From IMG/VR virus record IMGVR_UViG_3300042475_004926, positions 1 through 58,924 of that record: a stretch of DNA of 58,924 nt, one strand, 5' to 3'. Under the pieces are notes generated by a model that saw only the letters and a program-made list of their open reading frames with translations, had not been told where the DNA came from and did not search any database. Origin of the DNA: a virus. The translations under genes were made by a program, and so were the position numbers. This document shows, piece by piece, positions 24,173 through 32,426 of this stretch; the stretch's first letter is position 1, and each line of letters starts with the position of its first letter.

Positions 24173-24247
24173 GGTGACTCCTTAATTAATTTTTGGCTAA
24201 AGATAAATGGGTTTTAGGGTTCCCATTGAAACAGGTTAGAAATCAGG

Positions 24248-25084
24248 TCAACTTTTATAATTACGGATTATTAGCTCTTTTCCCGTTTTCCCATTGGTCA
24301 TTCCATATCCTAACTCCCATGCTATTTTCTCGTACTTTTCTTCTGGGTATAAGTTTCTGACCGCTTCACTATCATCATAGGTTATTATTACTGGGTTTGT
24401 CAAGCCATGCACCACTTCTTTTAATCTCGCATGGGGGAAACCAGTGTGAAGACTACCGTTAACCCCATACAGCTTAGATTTCTCAGCCGATAGGTACGGG
24501 GGGTCTAGAAAGACAAACTCCCCCTGTTTTGCTTTGGTGGATAGGCAACTTTCATAATCTATGTTGGTGATTACAGTCCCCTCCAATAACCCTTTCAGCT
24601 TCGCCAATCGTTCGATGGAACTGATTGTGAAACGCTTATGGAAAGCGTCTTTGGAGAATCCCCCGCTTTCTAACGTTCCGCTAAAAGTTACACGATTCAA
24701 AACATACCACCGTGCCGCTCTGTTCGTAAACCCTAAAGTTTCAGGGCATATATTTTTTAGGAACTCAAAGAACTTTTTCTCTTTTGTTAAAAAGTTCTTT
24801 TTAACACTATACCATGCTTCTACCCCTTTGATGAGATTGTCCAAATCATCCCTTACAGATTTCCAGAAAATGTAGACTTCTGGGTTTAGGTCGTTAATCC
24901 ATAGTTCAGCTTTGGGGTATTGTTGCCGAACATACAGCATTACCGAGCCTCCCCCTACCATAGGTTCCACAAAAGCATCAATTTCTTGGGGGAAAAATAG
25001 ACTAAGAAAGTCTACTGCCTTTTGTTTACCACCGGGGTAGCGTAGGGGGGATTTGATAAATTGGTTAGACTTCTTTTTGGACAT
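24248..25084 (-). CDS. DNA adenine methyltransferase (Dam/D12 class)
   Basis: 278 residues from the ATG at 25084, which follows GAGGTTGGT; a longer frame runs into the upstream gene and is rejected. FIKSPLRYPGGKQKAV is the SAM-binding motif I region of D12-class N6-adenine methylases and VFLDPPYL is the catalytic DPPY motif. The target cannot be read from sequence. No matching restriction enzyme is nearby, so it probably protects phage DNA. Confidence 0.9.
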   Translation of the reverse strand: MSKKKSNQFIKSPLRYPGGKQKAVDFLSLFFPQEIDAFVEPMVGGGSVMLYVRQQYPKAELWINDLNPEVYIFWKSVRDDLDNLIKGVEAWYSVKKNFLTKEKKFFEFLKNICPETLGFTNRAARWYVLNRVTFSGTLESGGFSKDAFHKRFTISSIERLAKLKGLLEGTVITNIDYESCLSTKAKQGEFVFLDPPYLSAEKSKLYGVNGSLHTGFPHARLKEVVHGLTNPVIITYDDSEAVRNLYPEEKYEKIAWELGYGMTNGKTGKELIIRNYKS

Positions 25085-25358
25085 ACCAACCTCTAATAAT
25101 TTTGGTTCCTTCAAGGATAAAAACAAACACCGCATCACAGTCAAACTCCGCATCACAGTAGACGTACTCGTTTAGGGCGGATACACAATTTTCTAAACTA
25201 GAACAGGCACAATTGCAGTATTCTGTACCATCTTCCATTACCATCACTGGCGAATAAGGAAAACGACTGTCCATATAACCATAGAACGAGGTTAATTTAA
25301 AGCTTTCAAGGCTTTTTAGGGGGATTAGTTCTTTATTTAATCCTTTATGTTGGTTCAT
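25065..25358 (-). CDS. Small protein of unknown function
   Basis: 97 residues from ATG 25358. Contains C-x-C-x-C (YCNCACSS) and further cysteines, which could bind metal. Overlaps the Dam gene by 20 nt and the stop of a 17-residue leader ORF by ATGA, so translation is coupled on both sides. No family recognised. Confidence 0.55.
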   Translation of the reverse strand: MNQHKGLNKELIPLKSLESFKLTSFYGYMDSRFPYSPVMVMEDGTEYCNCACSSLENCVSALNEYVYCDAEFDCDAVFVFILEGTKIIRGWYVQKEV

Positions 25359-25408
25359 TTTAAACAACCTCTATTACTAAGTATTTCCAACGATATTGTT
25401 TCAAACAT
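25355..25408 (-). CDS. 17-residue leader peptide, translationally coupled
   Basis: MFETISLEILSNRGCLK behind AGGAGTAAAA, the best Shine-Dalgarno of the neighbourhood, with its TGA overlapping the next ATG. The downstream gene has little Shine-Dalgarno of its own, so reinitiation is likely. Confidence 0.4.
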   Translation of the reverse strand: MFETISLEILSNRGCLK

Positions 25409-25428
25409 TTTTACTCCTATTTTTTTTT

Positions 25429-25459
25429 GGGGTCTAAGCTTGTCTTAAACTTAGACCCC
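25429..25459 (-). repeat. 10-bp stem-loop between genes
   Basis: GGGGTCTAAG, 11-nt loop, CTTAGACCCC. On the leftward transcript it is followed by A residues, not T, so it may be an mRNA stability hairpin rather than a terminator. Confidence 0.5.
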
Positions 25460-25467
25460 ATTTAATT

Positions 25468-25740
25468 TTAAGCAAACCAGTCTAGTAGGACTTTGAATCC
25501 TACCACACAAAGTAGGGGGATTTCCATTCCAACATATTCGGGAACTTTTACCAGTTGGGCAGTGTCTCCAAACATTAGATGGTTTTGGTTTTCTACTTCT
25601 ATTTGACCCAAGCCCTGTATTACCCACCCATCCTCATAGGATGGCATTTTATAGCATAGACACTGGGTTTTTTCAACACTGAAAAATGTGTCTAAAGCGG
25701 GGGTCAGAGTCGTTTTTAAGGGGGTTAAACTGTTAATCAT
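25468..25740 (-). CDS. Small protein of unknown function
   Basis: 90 residues with predicted strands and a C-terminal hydrophobic stretch (VGMEIPLLCVVGFKVLLDWFA). No family recognised. It lies 23 nt after the C5 methyltransferase in the same unit. Confidence 0.55.
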   Translation of the reverse strand: MINSLTPLKTTLTPALDTFFSVEKTQCLCYKMPSYEDGWVIQGLGQIEVENQNHLMFGDTAQLVKVPEYVGMEIPLLCVVGFKVLLDWFA

Positions 25741-25763
25741 GGTTTAATTTTTGAGTGTAATTG

Positions 25764-26771
25764 TTACCAATCTGTCGGATTCAAAAAGCTTAGTTCTGGT
25801 TCAGCTTCTTGGAGTCCCAACAAAACGTTTCGTGCTACCATTTTCACTACTGGGATGGCTACTGAATTGCCAAATTGTTTATAGGCTTGAGTGTCGGACA
25901 CTACAATCTTAAAACTTTCTGGAAAACCCTGTAGTCTTGCCCATTCCCGTGGTGTCATGACTCTAATATACTCTGTGTTAGCTTTACTGTCAAGTCCTCC
26001 TCTCTTTTTTATTGACGGGTCATAAATTAAGTTTCGTTCCCGCCCTTGTCCTCCAACCATTATTGTGTTAGAAACACCGTAGGGGTCTAGAATCTGATAC
26101 CCGAATCCATTGTCTTTCCCTTCGTGTCTGGACTTATGCGCCTTTAACCCTTCCCAATACCTCTGGGAAATGTAGTATTTAGGGGATACTTCTTGTTCTA
26201 GAATCTTTTGGACATAGTTATTGTGCGGTACGGGGTATGGGTAGTTGAATAAGGGAATATTTAAGTCCCCCCGAAATCCCACAATAAATACTCTCGGTCG
26301 GTTTTGGGCTAATCCAAAACCTTTGGCATTCAATATTCTCGGTTTAGGTACAAAGTACCCTAAGTCCTCTCTCAAGGCTTTCAGTATGGTCGTTAATGTT
26401 CTCCCTTTGTCATGTGTAATTAGACCTTTTACATTCTCCAAGATAAATGCTTTCGGTCTTTTGGCTTTTAGGATTCTCACTATGTCCAGAAAGAGTACCC
26501 CTCGGTCATCTTCAAATCCTAACTGCTTACCAGCCTGTGAAAAGGCTTGACATGGGAATCCCCCACACAATATGTCGTGGTCTGGCACTAGGTTCTCATC
26601 CTGCTCCCGAATGTCGGAGTTTTCAGGTTTATGGGCGTAATTGACCCCATAGGTTTGTTGACAGAATTTGTCTATTTCAGAGGCAAATACACACTCCCCC
26701 CCTAAACTTTCTAGGGCTATCCGAAATCCGCCAATGCCCGCAAATAAATCGATAAACTTGAAATTACTCAT
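25764..26771 (-). CDS. DNA cytosine-5 methyltransferase
   Basis: 335 residues. Motif I FIDLFAGIGGFRIALE, motif IV GGFPCQAFSQAG with the catalytic Cys, motif VI ENVKGL, motif VIII QNRPRVFIVGF, and motifs IX-X RLQGFPESF and QFGNSVAIPV are all present and in order. It is a complete C5 methylase. No restriction partner is seen; the likely role is self-protection against host restriction. Confidence 0.95.
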   Translation of the reverse strand: MSNFKFIDLFAGIGGFRIALESLGGECVFASEIDKFCQQTYGVNYAHKPENSDIREQDENLVPDHDILCGGFPCQAFSQAGKQLGFEDDRGVLFLDIVRILKAKRPKAFILENVKGLITHDKGRTLTTILKALREDLGYFVPKPRILNAKGFGLAQNRPRVFIVGFRGDLNIPLFNYPYPVPHNNYVQKILEQEVSPKYYISQRYWEGLKAHKSRHEGKDNGFGYQILDPYGVSNTIMVGGQGRERNLIYDPSIKKRGGLDSKANTEYIRVMTPREWARLQGFPESFKIVVSDTQAYKQFGNSVAIPVVKMVARNVLLGLQEAEPELSFLNPTDW

Positions 26772-27201
26772 TTACTTTCATTTCTTCCACAATTTGGGCT
26801 ACTTCTGCCATTTTAGCATACAATACATGGTTTTTTTCTGTACAGGAATCTAAATCCTTAGACCATTCACAAACCATGAAAGCTTGTCGCTTGAATTTTT
26901 TCAGTCTTTGATACTCAATTAATTGGTTCTCAATTTCTTCATCAAAGAAAACCCCGTCTTCCCCTGAATAATCACCCTGAAACCGGTAGCAGTATTTCTC
27001 ACTAAGCGAATTGAAATAAGGCTTTCTGGCGACGAGAAATTCTCTGTCTCCATATGTTTTTTTGTCATTCAAACATTTTACTTTGGCTTTCTTTGGTGTT
27101 GTTCTTATTACCTCAAATACCCGAAAGTAGTTTTCTAAAAAGGCAGAACCGAGTCCGTACCTGATTGACGCTATTTTGTCCCCTTCTTGAAGTTCTTTCA
27201 T
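26764..27201 (-). CDS. Protein of unknown function, paralogue of the next gene
   Basis: 145 residues. Begins KELQEGDKIASIRYG...YFRVFEVIRTTPKKAKVKC, a beta-barrel-like start very similar in layout to the neighbour at 27204. The rest is charged and helical. It overlaps the methylase by 8 nt. Function unknown. Confidence 0.6.
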   Translation of the reverse strand: MKELQEGDKIASIRYGLGSAFLENYFRVFEVIRTTPKKAKVKCLNDKKTYGDREFLVARKPYFNSLSEKYCYRFQGDYSGEDGVFFDEEIENQLIEYQRLKKFKRQAFMVCEWSKDLDSCTEKNHVLYAKMAEVAQIVEEMKVNE

Positions 27202-27203
27202 AC

Positions 27204-27653
27204 TTATTTCTCTCCTGTCAGTCTTTGTTTAACTGGTTTTACATCTAGGTTTAATTCTTCCATTAGACTGATAAGTTTTAAAACCGCATTTTCTCGGTCT
27301 ACTCCGTCTAAGGTAGGTAGATTTCTAATTGTTTTCTCCAGTATATCTACCCCATATTTCAGTGCGAAGGTTGTTCTTTGTCCTTTTTCTAAATTCCCAC
27401 ACTCCTCATCATAGAGATATAACATAGAAAATTTACCCACAGCACAGGATACTTTCCCGTACCAGTTTGCATATTTTCTCCCATTATTCTGTTTTATCTC
27501 TCTTTTTACTTTACACTCACCATTTGGCCAGGTTGAGTTTACTACCTCAACATAGGCTAAGGTTTTAGTGACCCTTTTTACTTCAAATAATAGGAAAGAG
27601 TTATTTATTGTCTTGACTCCTAATCGGTCTCCTACTTCAAGTTCATTTACCAT
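27204..27653 (-). CDS. Protein of unknown function
   Basis: 149 residues: LEVGDRLGVKTINNSFLLFEVKRVTKTLAYVEVVN, then basic strands (CKVKREIKQNNGRKYANWYGK) and a C-terminal helix. Same N-terminal layout as 26764-27201, so a tandem duplication followed by divergence. GGAGTAAAGAA precedes the ATG. First gene after a full promoter-leader cassette. Confidence 0.6.
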   Translation of the reverse strand: MVNELEVGDRLGVKTINNSFLLFEVKRVTKTLAYVEVVNSTWPNGECKVKREIKQNNGRKYANWYGKVSCAVGKFSMLYLYDEECGNLEKGQRTTFALKYGVDILEKTIRNLPTLDGVDRENAVLKLISLMEELNLDVKPVKQRLTGEK

Positions 27654-27682
27654 TTCTTTACTCCTGCCACTTTCCGTTTTAA

Positions 27683-27975
27683 AATGTTAACTTTCATTAA
27701 CATTAATTTCTTGCTTCACAGTGGGTAAGACGGCTTAACACCATTCTACAAGCTAACACGGGCTAACTGCCCGCTTTACCCTAGTTAAAGGGGGTTTAAC
27801 CCTGATTGATTAAGCTTGGTTCTCACTTAACCAGTTCTTGTTGGGTTAAACCCAGTATAACAGAGAGTAGATAAAATGTCAAGGGGTTTAGAAAAAACTT
27901 TTAGACTTTAACCCTAGTAGAAAACTACCATAAATGTTAATAAATATCAACAAAGGTGGGTCTAAAGCAGAACCC
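27683..27975 (-). promoter_or_regulatory. Promoter-leader cassette, full copy
   Basis: TTGACA-17-TATACT at 27854-27882. Upstream part: CTAC/GTAG hairpin and TGTTGATA...TATTAACA repeat. Leader: GGGTTTAACCC, a CGGGC-AGTTA-GCCCG hairpin, the micro-ORF MKQEINVNES-stop and a terminal AATGTTAA-6-TTAACATT hairpin. It drives the unit from 27653 leftward. Confidence 0.85.
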
Positions 27976-28080
27976 TTGTCAACCCTTAGCCGCATAGGGG
28001 TTTTTCTATGCTCTTTTGGGTTTGTATTTATTTTCCCCTATACTCGCCCATTCTAAAGCTGTACCCTCCTTTTTAATAAA

Positions 28081-28320
28081 GTGCGTTGGCTTTATTTCCC
28101 TACTTCGTCAATCCCTAGTAATGGCACTTTTATCTATTGTCAATTAGCCGATAGTGTCATTAGTGGTATGCGACCCACAACTCAACCTGCTGATGGCACT
28201 TTACTTTATTGCCAACTTCAAACTTCTTTAATAACAGACTGGCGACCATCCCCACAGCCAGCAGATGGTACTTTACTTTATTGCTCTCAAGATATTAACC
28301 AATTTAATAGAACGCCATGA
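28081..28320 (+). CDS. Repetitive small protein, possibly tail or virion associated
   Basis: 79 residues starting at GTG. Three repeats of the pattern P-x-DGTLLYCQL (NGTFIYCQL, DGTLLYCQL, DGTLLYCS) with WRP linkers. Its TGA overlaps the ATG of the next gene, so the two are coupled. The start is uncertain. Confidence 0.55.
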   Translation: MRWLYFPTSSIPSNGTFIYCQLADSVISGMRPTTQPADGTLLYCQLQTSLITDWRPSPQPADGTLLYCSQDINQFNRTP

Positions 28321-29189
28321 GTCAACCAAATCTGATTAACTCTGATAACGTCGGAAACTACTATATGGGTTTTCGTTCCGATTTATTTGCTTATGATAAT
28401 CGCATTTCTGGCGGTAATAACGCACCCAACTTAAGAGACTTAATTAATCAGTTAGGGTCTGGATTAGCCGTTTCTAACAGCACAGCAAATATTAGTTTTA
28501 AATTGCCACAGGCTTTTGATACTTCTAACAATCCTACTAGTACTCTAAATGGAAGATTCAGGGAAAATTTGCTCTTTTCTAACAATAGCTCAACCCTGAA
28601 TAGTGCTATGTTTTATCAGGTTTCGGGCGGGGGTGTTGAATTAAATTTAAGTAGTGCTGGTGCTTGGTATTTTGTTGTTAATAGCTTTTCGGTCTCAATG
28701 TTCAGATGTAATACCAGTGGCAACGCATTAGATAACTCTAATTACATTTTTAGACAGGTAGGATGGGTTAAAAATCCCTTATACACTGGGACAGACTACC
28801 CACTAAATGCTTATTATTATTTTTTAAATTCTAGCTCTACCCAAAGGGGGGGTGGTCGTCCTGCTTTACCCAATAACACTGCTAGAACGGTTCTAAGAGT
28901 ACCCACTGGAACAAGTGCCGACCCCATTGCCAATTACTCAATAACTTGTCAAACTTCTACACCGGGGGCAAATACTACCGACTTAGTGATTAGGGACGAT
29001 GCCAGTCCCAATAGAGCTATTGGTGTAGCATCCAATCTTTTAAAAACATCTTTAGCCATCCCCGTTGGACAAGTTTATCGCAATACGGGGGTAGACCCTG
29101 ATGGTAGTAATAATCCATTTTGGATTTGTGTAGGGACTATGGGTAGCGAGAGAATACTAATGAGAGTCTGGACTCAAGGATTAACTTAA
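28317..29189 (+). CDS. Probable structural or tail-fibre protein
   Basis: 290 residues, rich in Asn, Ser, Gly and Thr with predicted beta strands throughout and few charged residues, a composition typical of phage receptor-binding or fibre proteins. No specific family match. Coupled to 28081-28320 by an ATGA overlap. Confidence 0.5.
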   Translation: MSQPNLINSDNVGNYYMGFRSDLFAYDNRISGGNNAPNLRDLINQLGSGLAVSNSTANISFKLPQAFDTSNNPTSTLNGRFRENLLFSNNSSTLNSAMFYQVSGGGVELNLSSAGAWYFVVNSFSVSMFRCNTSGNALDNSNYIFRQVGWVKNPLYTGTDYPLNAYYYFLNSSSTQRGGGRPALPNNTARTVLRVPTGTSADPIANYSITCQTSTPGANTTDLVIRDDASPNRAIGVASNLLKTSLAIPVGQVYRNTGVDPDGSNNPFWICVGTMGSERILMRVWTQGLT

Positions 29190-29225
29190 TTTTTGGGTAC
29201 TGTCACTAACCCCACCCTTCCTAAC

Positions 29226-29531
29226 ATGACTAAAACTATTCGACAAACCTTTTCTAATTGGAGGAAATCTTCTAATGGACAATCGGCTATCCAGATTCTC
29301 AAACGTAGTCAAAGATTCCTTTGCCCAAGCTGTCTCCAACATCTTCCCCAAGACTACCACGTTCACCACTTATTCCCAATTTCTAAGATGGATTCTTCCA
29401 ACTCTTATTTAGCTATTGATATTAACAATTTAGTTCTCCTTTGTCCTAAATGCAATTTATCTCAGGGTGCAAAAATAGATACCCGTTTTTCTGATTTAGA
29501 ACCAGAGAGTAGGGTATCTATTGATGGTTAA
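29226..29531 (+). CDS. HNH endonuclease
   Basis: 101 residues. FLCPSCLQHLPQDYHVHHLFPISK, then INNLVLLCPKCNLSQG: two C-x-x-C zinc pairs around H-H and N, the standard zinc-finger HNH order. ATG 29226 is preferred to an upstream non-ATG start. It may be a free-standing homing nuclease. A 17-nt match to the IsrB left end lies just upstream. Confidence 0.8.
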   Translation: MTKTIRQTFSNWRKSSNGQSAIQILKRSQRFLCPSCLQHLPQDYHVHHLFPISKMDSSNSYLAIDINNLVLLCPKCNLSQGAKIDTRFSDLEPESRVSIDG

Positions 29532-29544
29532 CCTGCTTTTTGCC

Positions 29545-29682
29545 TTACTCAAATTGGTCAATTAAAAGACTCATTTCGCTAACCACATTCTCACTTGCTT
29601 TTAACGCTTCTTTTCTAATTGCTTGAATTTCAGCCATACTTTTTGCTATTCTCTGCTGTTCAGATTTGGGTGGAATAGGCAC
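29545..29682 (-). pseudogene. Remnant of a type I restriction specificity subunit (HsdS C-terminus)
   Basis: 46 codons in frame from GTG 29682, beginning VPIPPKSEQQRIAKSMAEI and ending in a stop. IP-PP-SEQQRIA followed by a helix is the hallmark end of HsdS target-recognition domains. A TGA lies just upstream and no other HsdS part is present. The rest of 29683-29873 has no clear gene. Confidence 0.65.
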
Positions 29683-29873
29683 TCCTCAAAAACTGCTAAA
29701 AGATTGTTAGAAGGTCTTAATTCCTGAATTTGGGGGAGTTTTTCAGGTAACAGGCTGTCTTGGGGAAATAACAATCTTTGCTTTTTCATCTTTAATTTGG
29801 GGTGATTTGGTTTAATTATTTATTTAGTGTGACATAGGGTTCAGAATATGTCAAGGGGTTAGTGAACAATTAT

Positions 29874-30059
29874 TTATTTTTTAGTCTTCTGGAGGCAATC
29901 TGGGTGTCTCTGAACCCACCCAGATTCATCAGGGTAAACTACACCAAATATATGGCAGACACATTGGTTTCTTAAATTTGACTTGAAGAATTGGCAAAAA
30001 TTCCCCTTGCTACTGGCACAAGTTTTTTCACCGCAATCAATATCTAAAATCAGTTCCAT
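29874..30059 (-). CDS. Cysteine-rich small protein of unknown function
   Basis: 61 residues with seven cysteines (CGEKTC, FC, CVCH, C), possibly metal-binding or disulphide-rich. Resembles 8337-8576 in composition only. Confidence 0.5.
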   Translation of the reverse strand: MELILDIDCGEKTCASSKGNFCQFFKSNLRNQCVCHIFGVVYPDESGWVQRHPDCLQKTKK

Positions 30060-30121
30060 TTGGTCTACCTCAAATAAGTTTGACTATCCGATTCTAACTT
30101 TTGGAGTTTAACCCAGTTTTC

Positions 30122-30628
30122 TTAGACTAAACCATAGACAGTATTTTTCAGAAGACTCAGAGCATCTTCCTCCTGTTTTAGCGTGAAGAAATTTATTCCT
30201 GCCTCCTTAGACCAGAAAGGATGTCCCACCATATCTGGAGTTCCAACCACGATAATAGTCTTAAAAGGGAAAAAATGACTCAAGGTGGGGATACTAGGGA
30301 CGATTTTATTCAAACCCTGGGCATAACCAATTTCAAAGGAAGTACCATGCCCGCTTCCCCAAGGTAGGTAGGCATAAATAATATTTGCTTTTTCTACCGC
30401 AGAAATGTCATCGTTGTAGATTTGCCCAGGATTATACCCGTTTAATTCAGTTTCAGAGTTGTTAATGGGGCGGTCTAGGGCTTCGAGAGTTTTGGATTTA
30501 TCCATAGGGTCTAAGACTTCTACTGGCCAAACCTTAACATAGCTTTTAAGTTCATTACGCCAACCAGTGGCTTGTGGGTACGTTAACCCGTGGATACGTC
30601 CAGCCAGATAGATTTTTACTTGGGTCAT
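30122..30628 (-). CDS. Nucleoside 2-deoxyribosyltransferase-like protein
   Basis: 168 residues. KIYLAGRIHG opens the fold, YNDDISAVEKANIIYAYLP holds the Asp-rich loop, and GTSFEIGYAQGLNKIV carries the Glu in the usual position. These fit nucleoside 2-deoxyribosyltransferases, which exchange bases on deoxynucleosides. Would contribute to nucleotide salvage. Confidence 0.75.
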   Translation of the reverse strand: MTQVKIYLAGRIHGLTYPQATGWRNELKSYVKVWPVEVLDPMDKSKTLEALDRPINNSETELNGYNPGQIYNDDISAVEKANIIYAYLPWGSGHGTSFEIGYAQGLNKIVPSIPTLSHFFPFKTIIVVGTPDMVGHPFWSKEAGINFFTLKQEEDALSLLKNTVYGLV

Positions 30629-30649
30629 TAAAATTTCTCCGTTTTTTCC

Positions 30650-30678
30650 ATTATATACTTTATGTTTCTGGTTGTCAA
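30650..30678 (-). promoter_or_regulatory. Promoter for 30122-30628
   Basis: TTGACA, 17-nt spacer, TATAAT. Confidence 0.85.
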
Positions 30679-30701
30679 GTGGGGATTAAAACCAATTAAA
30701 G

Positions 30702-30897
30702 TGCTATTGACGGGAATTGAACCCGCAAAATAGTCCTAAATCTTCTGGCGAAACGCCCTTCCCTTACCCATAGCTTTTACAGATTTGGTGGATTCGCAAA
30801 TTCCAGTTGAACCACTAACTAAAGGTTAGTTAATGTGGGTATTCCTTTTCGGTTGGAGGTTTCCGTTTCAAACCTCTGGCTACCAAGCCACAATAGC
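30702..30897 (-). ncRNA. 196-nt RNA with tRNA-like ends, possible tRNA with an insertion
   Basis: The 5' end GCTATTG pairs over 7 bp with CAATAGC at the 3' end, followed by a discriminator A. GCGGG-TTCAATT-CCCGT is a standard T arm directly ahead of the 3' acceptor strand, and TGGC-TTGGTA-GCCA is a short D arm. Between the arms lie about 130 nt with several hairpins (GAGGTTT...AAACCTC; ACTAAC...GTTAGT; GGCG-TTT-CGCC) but no normal anticodon arm. A GAA after TT (tRNA-Phe-like) sits in the first hairpin. It has its own strong promoter with an 18-nt spacer, like the true tRNA at 52134. Confidence 0.5.
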
Positions 30898-30903
30898 ATT
30901 CTT

Positions 30904-30933
30904 ATTATATCTTGGGCTAATAGGTTTTGTCAA
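30904..30933 (-). promoter_or_regulatory. Promoter for the tRNA-like RNA
   Basis: TTGACA, 18-nt spacer, TATAAT, ending 6 nt before the 5' end of the RNA. Confidence 0.8.
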
Positions 30934-31044
30934 GTGGGTAGGGGGGTAGGTCGGTTTTTTCTTGGTTGACCCCTGCTTTCCCCCGCACTGCCCCAGTTGA
31001 GATAGGGTGTAATACAAATGTACTAAACATAAAGTTTCACCAGC

Positions 31045-31165
31045 AACTAGGGGGGTAGGTAGGGGGGTTCTTGGTTTTTTCTTGGGCTATCCCCTCACTT
31101 CCTTAGTTTAACCCAGTAGAAATAGGGCATGGATATTTAGACCTATTTCTAAAGACATAGCATTA
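31045..31165. repeat. Dispersed repeat around antirepressor-like genes
   Basis: GGGGGGTTCTTGGTTTTTTCTTGGGCTA and the roughly 100 nt after it, including ACCTATTTCTAAAGRCATAGC, recur at 32427-32530, with a partial third copy at 30945-31000. Part can fold as CCCCC/GGGGG around the T-rich core. The repeats flank 31168-32365 and may have mediated recombination. Confidence 0.6.
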
Positions 31166-31167
31166 TG

Positions 31168-31743
31168 CTAAGGGGTTTTCAACTTTTTAGAATATTTTGC
31201 CAATGCGTCATAGGGTTTTAACCCGCATTCCATGTAAGCTATTAGGCTTGTTTGGATATTGTCTAACTCCTTAAGTTTTCTTAAGTCTGCCAAATCTCTC
31301 GTACCGTTCTCTAGTCCAATCAACTGTTGCATTTTATGGACAAACAAGCCATACTCGCAATTTTCCGTGAAACCGTTTGCTTTTAATTGGGCAGTCAATG
31401 GTCTAAAGTCCTTTTTAGTCTTGAACCGTTCCTCTAACCACTCCTGCCGTTGTTCTGTCTCAAACTTAACACCAAAAGCATCACAGAATAATTGTTGAAG
31501 CGATAAACCAACTAATCCGTCCCTGAAGGCTTGAGCTTTGACATTACCTGCTCGGTCAAGTTTGGCTAACACTCGTTCAAACTCCGGTAACGAGATTGAT
31601 AGTGTGGTGTTTTTATTGAACTCAGTTTTGGTTTTGGATGTCTTGAAACCTTCTCCCAGTAAGCGTTTCAGGTCTTTGACGGCGACGGCTGGAAGTCTCA
31701 GAGTATAGCTATTATCCGTGTTACATCCGTTGCCATGAAACAA
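31168..31743 (-). CDS. Antirepressor-like protein, N-terminally shortened
   Basis: 191 residues. NSYTLRLPAVAVKDLKRLLGEGFKTSKTKTEFNKNTTLSISLPEFERVL aligns with the N-terminal domain of the neighbour at 31721 but lacks about 12 residues of its middle and the start. The C-terminal half differs. I see no good start codon, so it may be truncated or a fusion. It overlaps its neighbour by 23 nt. Confidence 0.5.
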   Translation of the reverse strand: MFHGNGCNTDNSYTLRLPAVAVKDLKRLLGEGFKTSKTKTEFNKNTTLSISLPEFERVLAKLDRAGNVKAQAFRDGLVGLSLQQLFCDAFGVKFETEQRQEWLEERFKTKKDFRPLTAQLKANGFTENCEYGLFVHKMQQLIGLENGTRDLADLRKLKELDNIQTSLIAYMECGLKPYDALAKYSKKLKTP

Positions 31744-32365
31744 CCACCGACCTTTTCTCGCAATGTTTTTTTATCATATCGAGATAGCTTTTTTGCGTTT
31801 CTCCGAATAAATGTATTCGCATTGAATGGGATGGATAATAGTCCCCATAAACCAAAACCTGTCCTAACGCATCTTTCCACTGACGAACCGATTTGACCTC
31901 TATCACTTCCGTAGCAGTCAGTATGTCTATTCTTCCTGCTAGTGTACTGATTTCGGTTTGCCCATTTAGTTCTTTGCTTAATTTAACCTGGATTTCTTTT
32001 TCTATCTTCCCCTGTGCTGTTTTTACTTTTTTGTGGATGTCTATCGATGGGTCTATTTTTCCCAAAATCTCTGTCGCTCTAGAGTTTCCCTGTGCAGACA
32101 ACAAAAAGATAATTTTTTCAAAATCACATACCCTGACAGCCAAGGTCACGTTTCGGTTAAAATCACTCTTGACTTTCGTGAAACTGAACCCCATACCCAG
32201 TAAGCGTTTCAGGTCTCTTGATGCCGTATTGCGGTTGGTCATAAATAGGTCTGAAATCTGTGGAATCGCAACCCCGTAACTTCCATCCTCGAATAGTAAA
32301 CCGTCAATCTCGAATGTCCCAAACGGAACTTTGGCTACTAGAGCTTTTTTTACATCATCGGACAT
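31721..32365 (-). CDS. Antirepressor-like DNA-binding domain fused to a PD-(D/E)XK-like domain
   Basis: 214 residues. Residues 1-110 (FGTFEIDGLLFEDGSYGVAIPQISDLFMTNRNTASRDLKRLLG...) form a domain shared by several genes here. Residues about 150-200 (AGRIDILTATEVIEVKSVRQWKDALGQVLVYGDYYP) carry D and E-x-K spaced as in PD-(D/E)XK nucleases. The fusion suggests a regulator with nuclease or binding ability. Function not established. Confidence 0.55.
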   Translation of the reverse strand: MSDDVKKALVAKVPFGTFEIDGLLFEDGSYGVAIPQISDLFMTNRNTASRDLKRLLGMGFSFTKVKSDFNRNVTLAVRVCDFEKIIFLLSAQGNSRATEILGKIDPSIDIHKKVKTAQGKIEKEIQVKLSKELNGQTEISTLAGRIDILTATEVIEVKSVRQWKDALGQVLVYGDYYPSHSMRIHLFGETQKSYLDMIKKHCEKRSVVVSWQRM

Positions 32366-32397
32366 TTTGAATCTCCTGTGATTCTAAAGACTCTATC

Positions 32398-32426
32398 ATC
32401 CTAGCTTAAAAAACTCACTCCGTCAA
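32398..32426 (-). promoter_or_regulatory. Promoter for 31721-32365
   Basis: TTGACG, 17-nt spacer, TAGGAT. Confidence 0.65.

Noticed and set aside
25429-25459. Leftward rho-independent terminator
   Set aside because: The stem is good, but it is followed by A residues on the transcribed strand.
30702-30897. tmRNA
   Set aside because: Too short, and no resume codon or tag reading frame ending in a typical hydrophobic tail.
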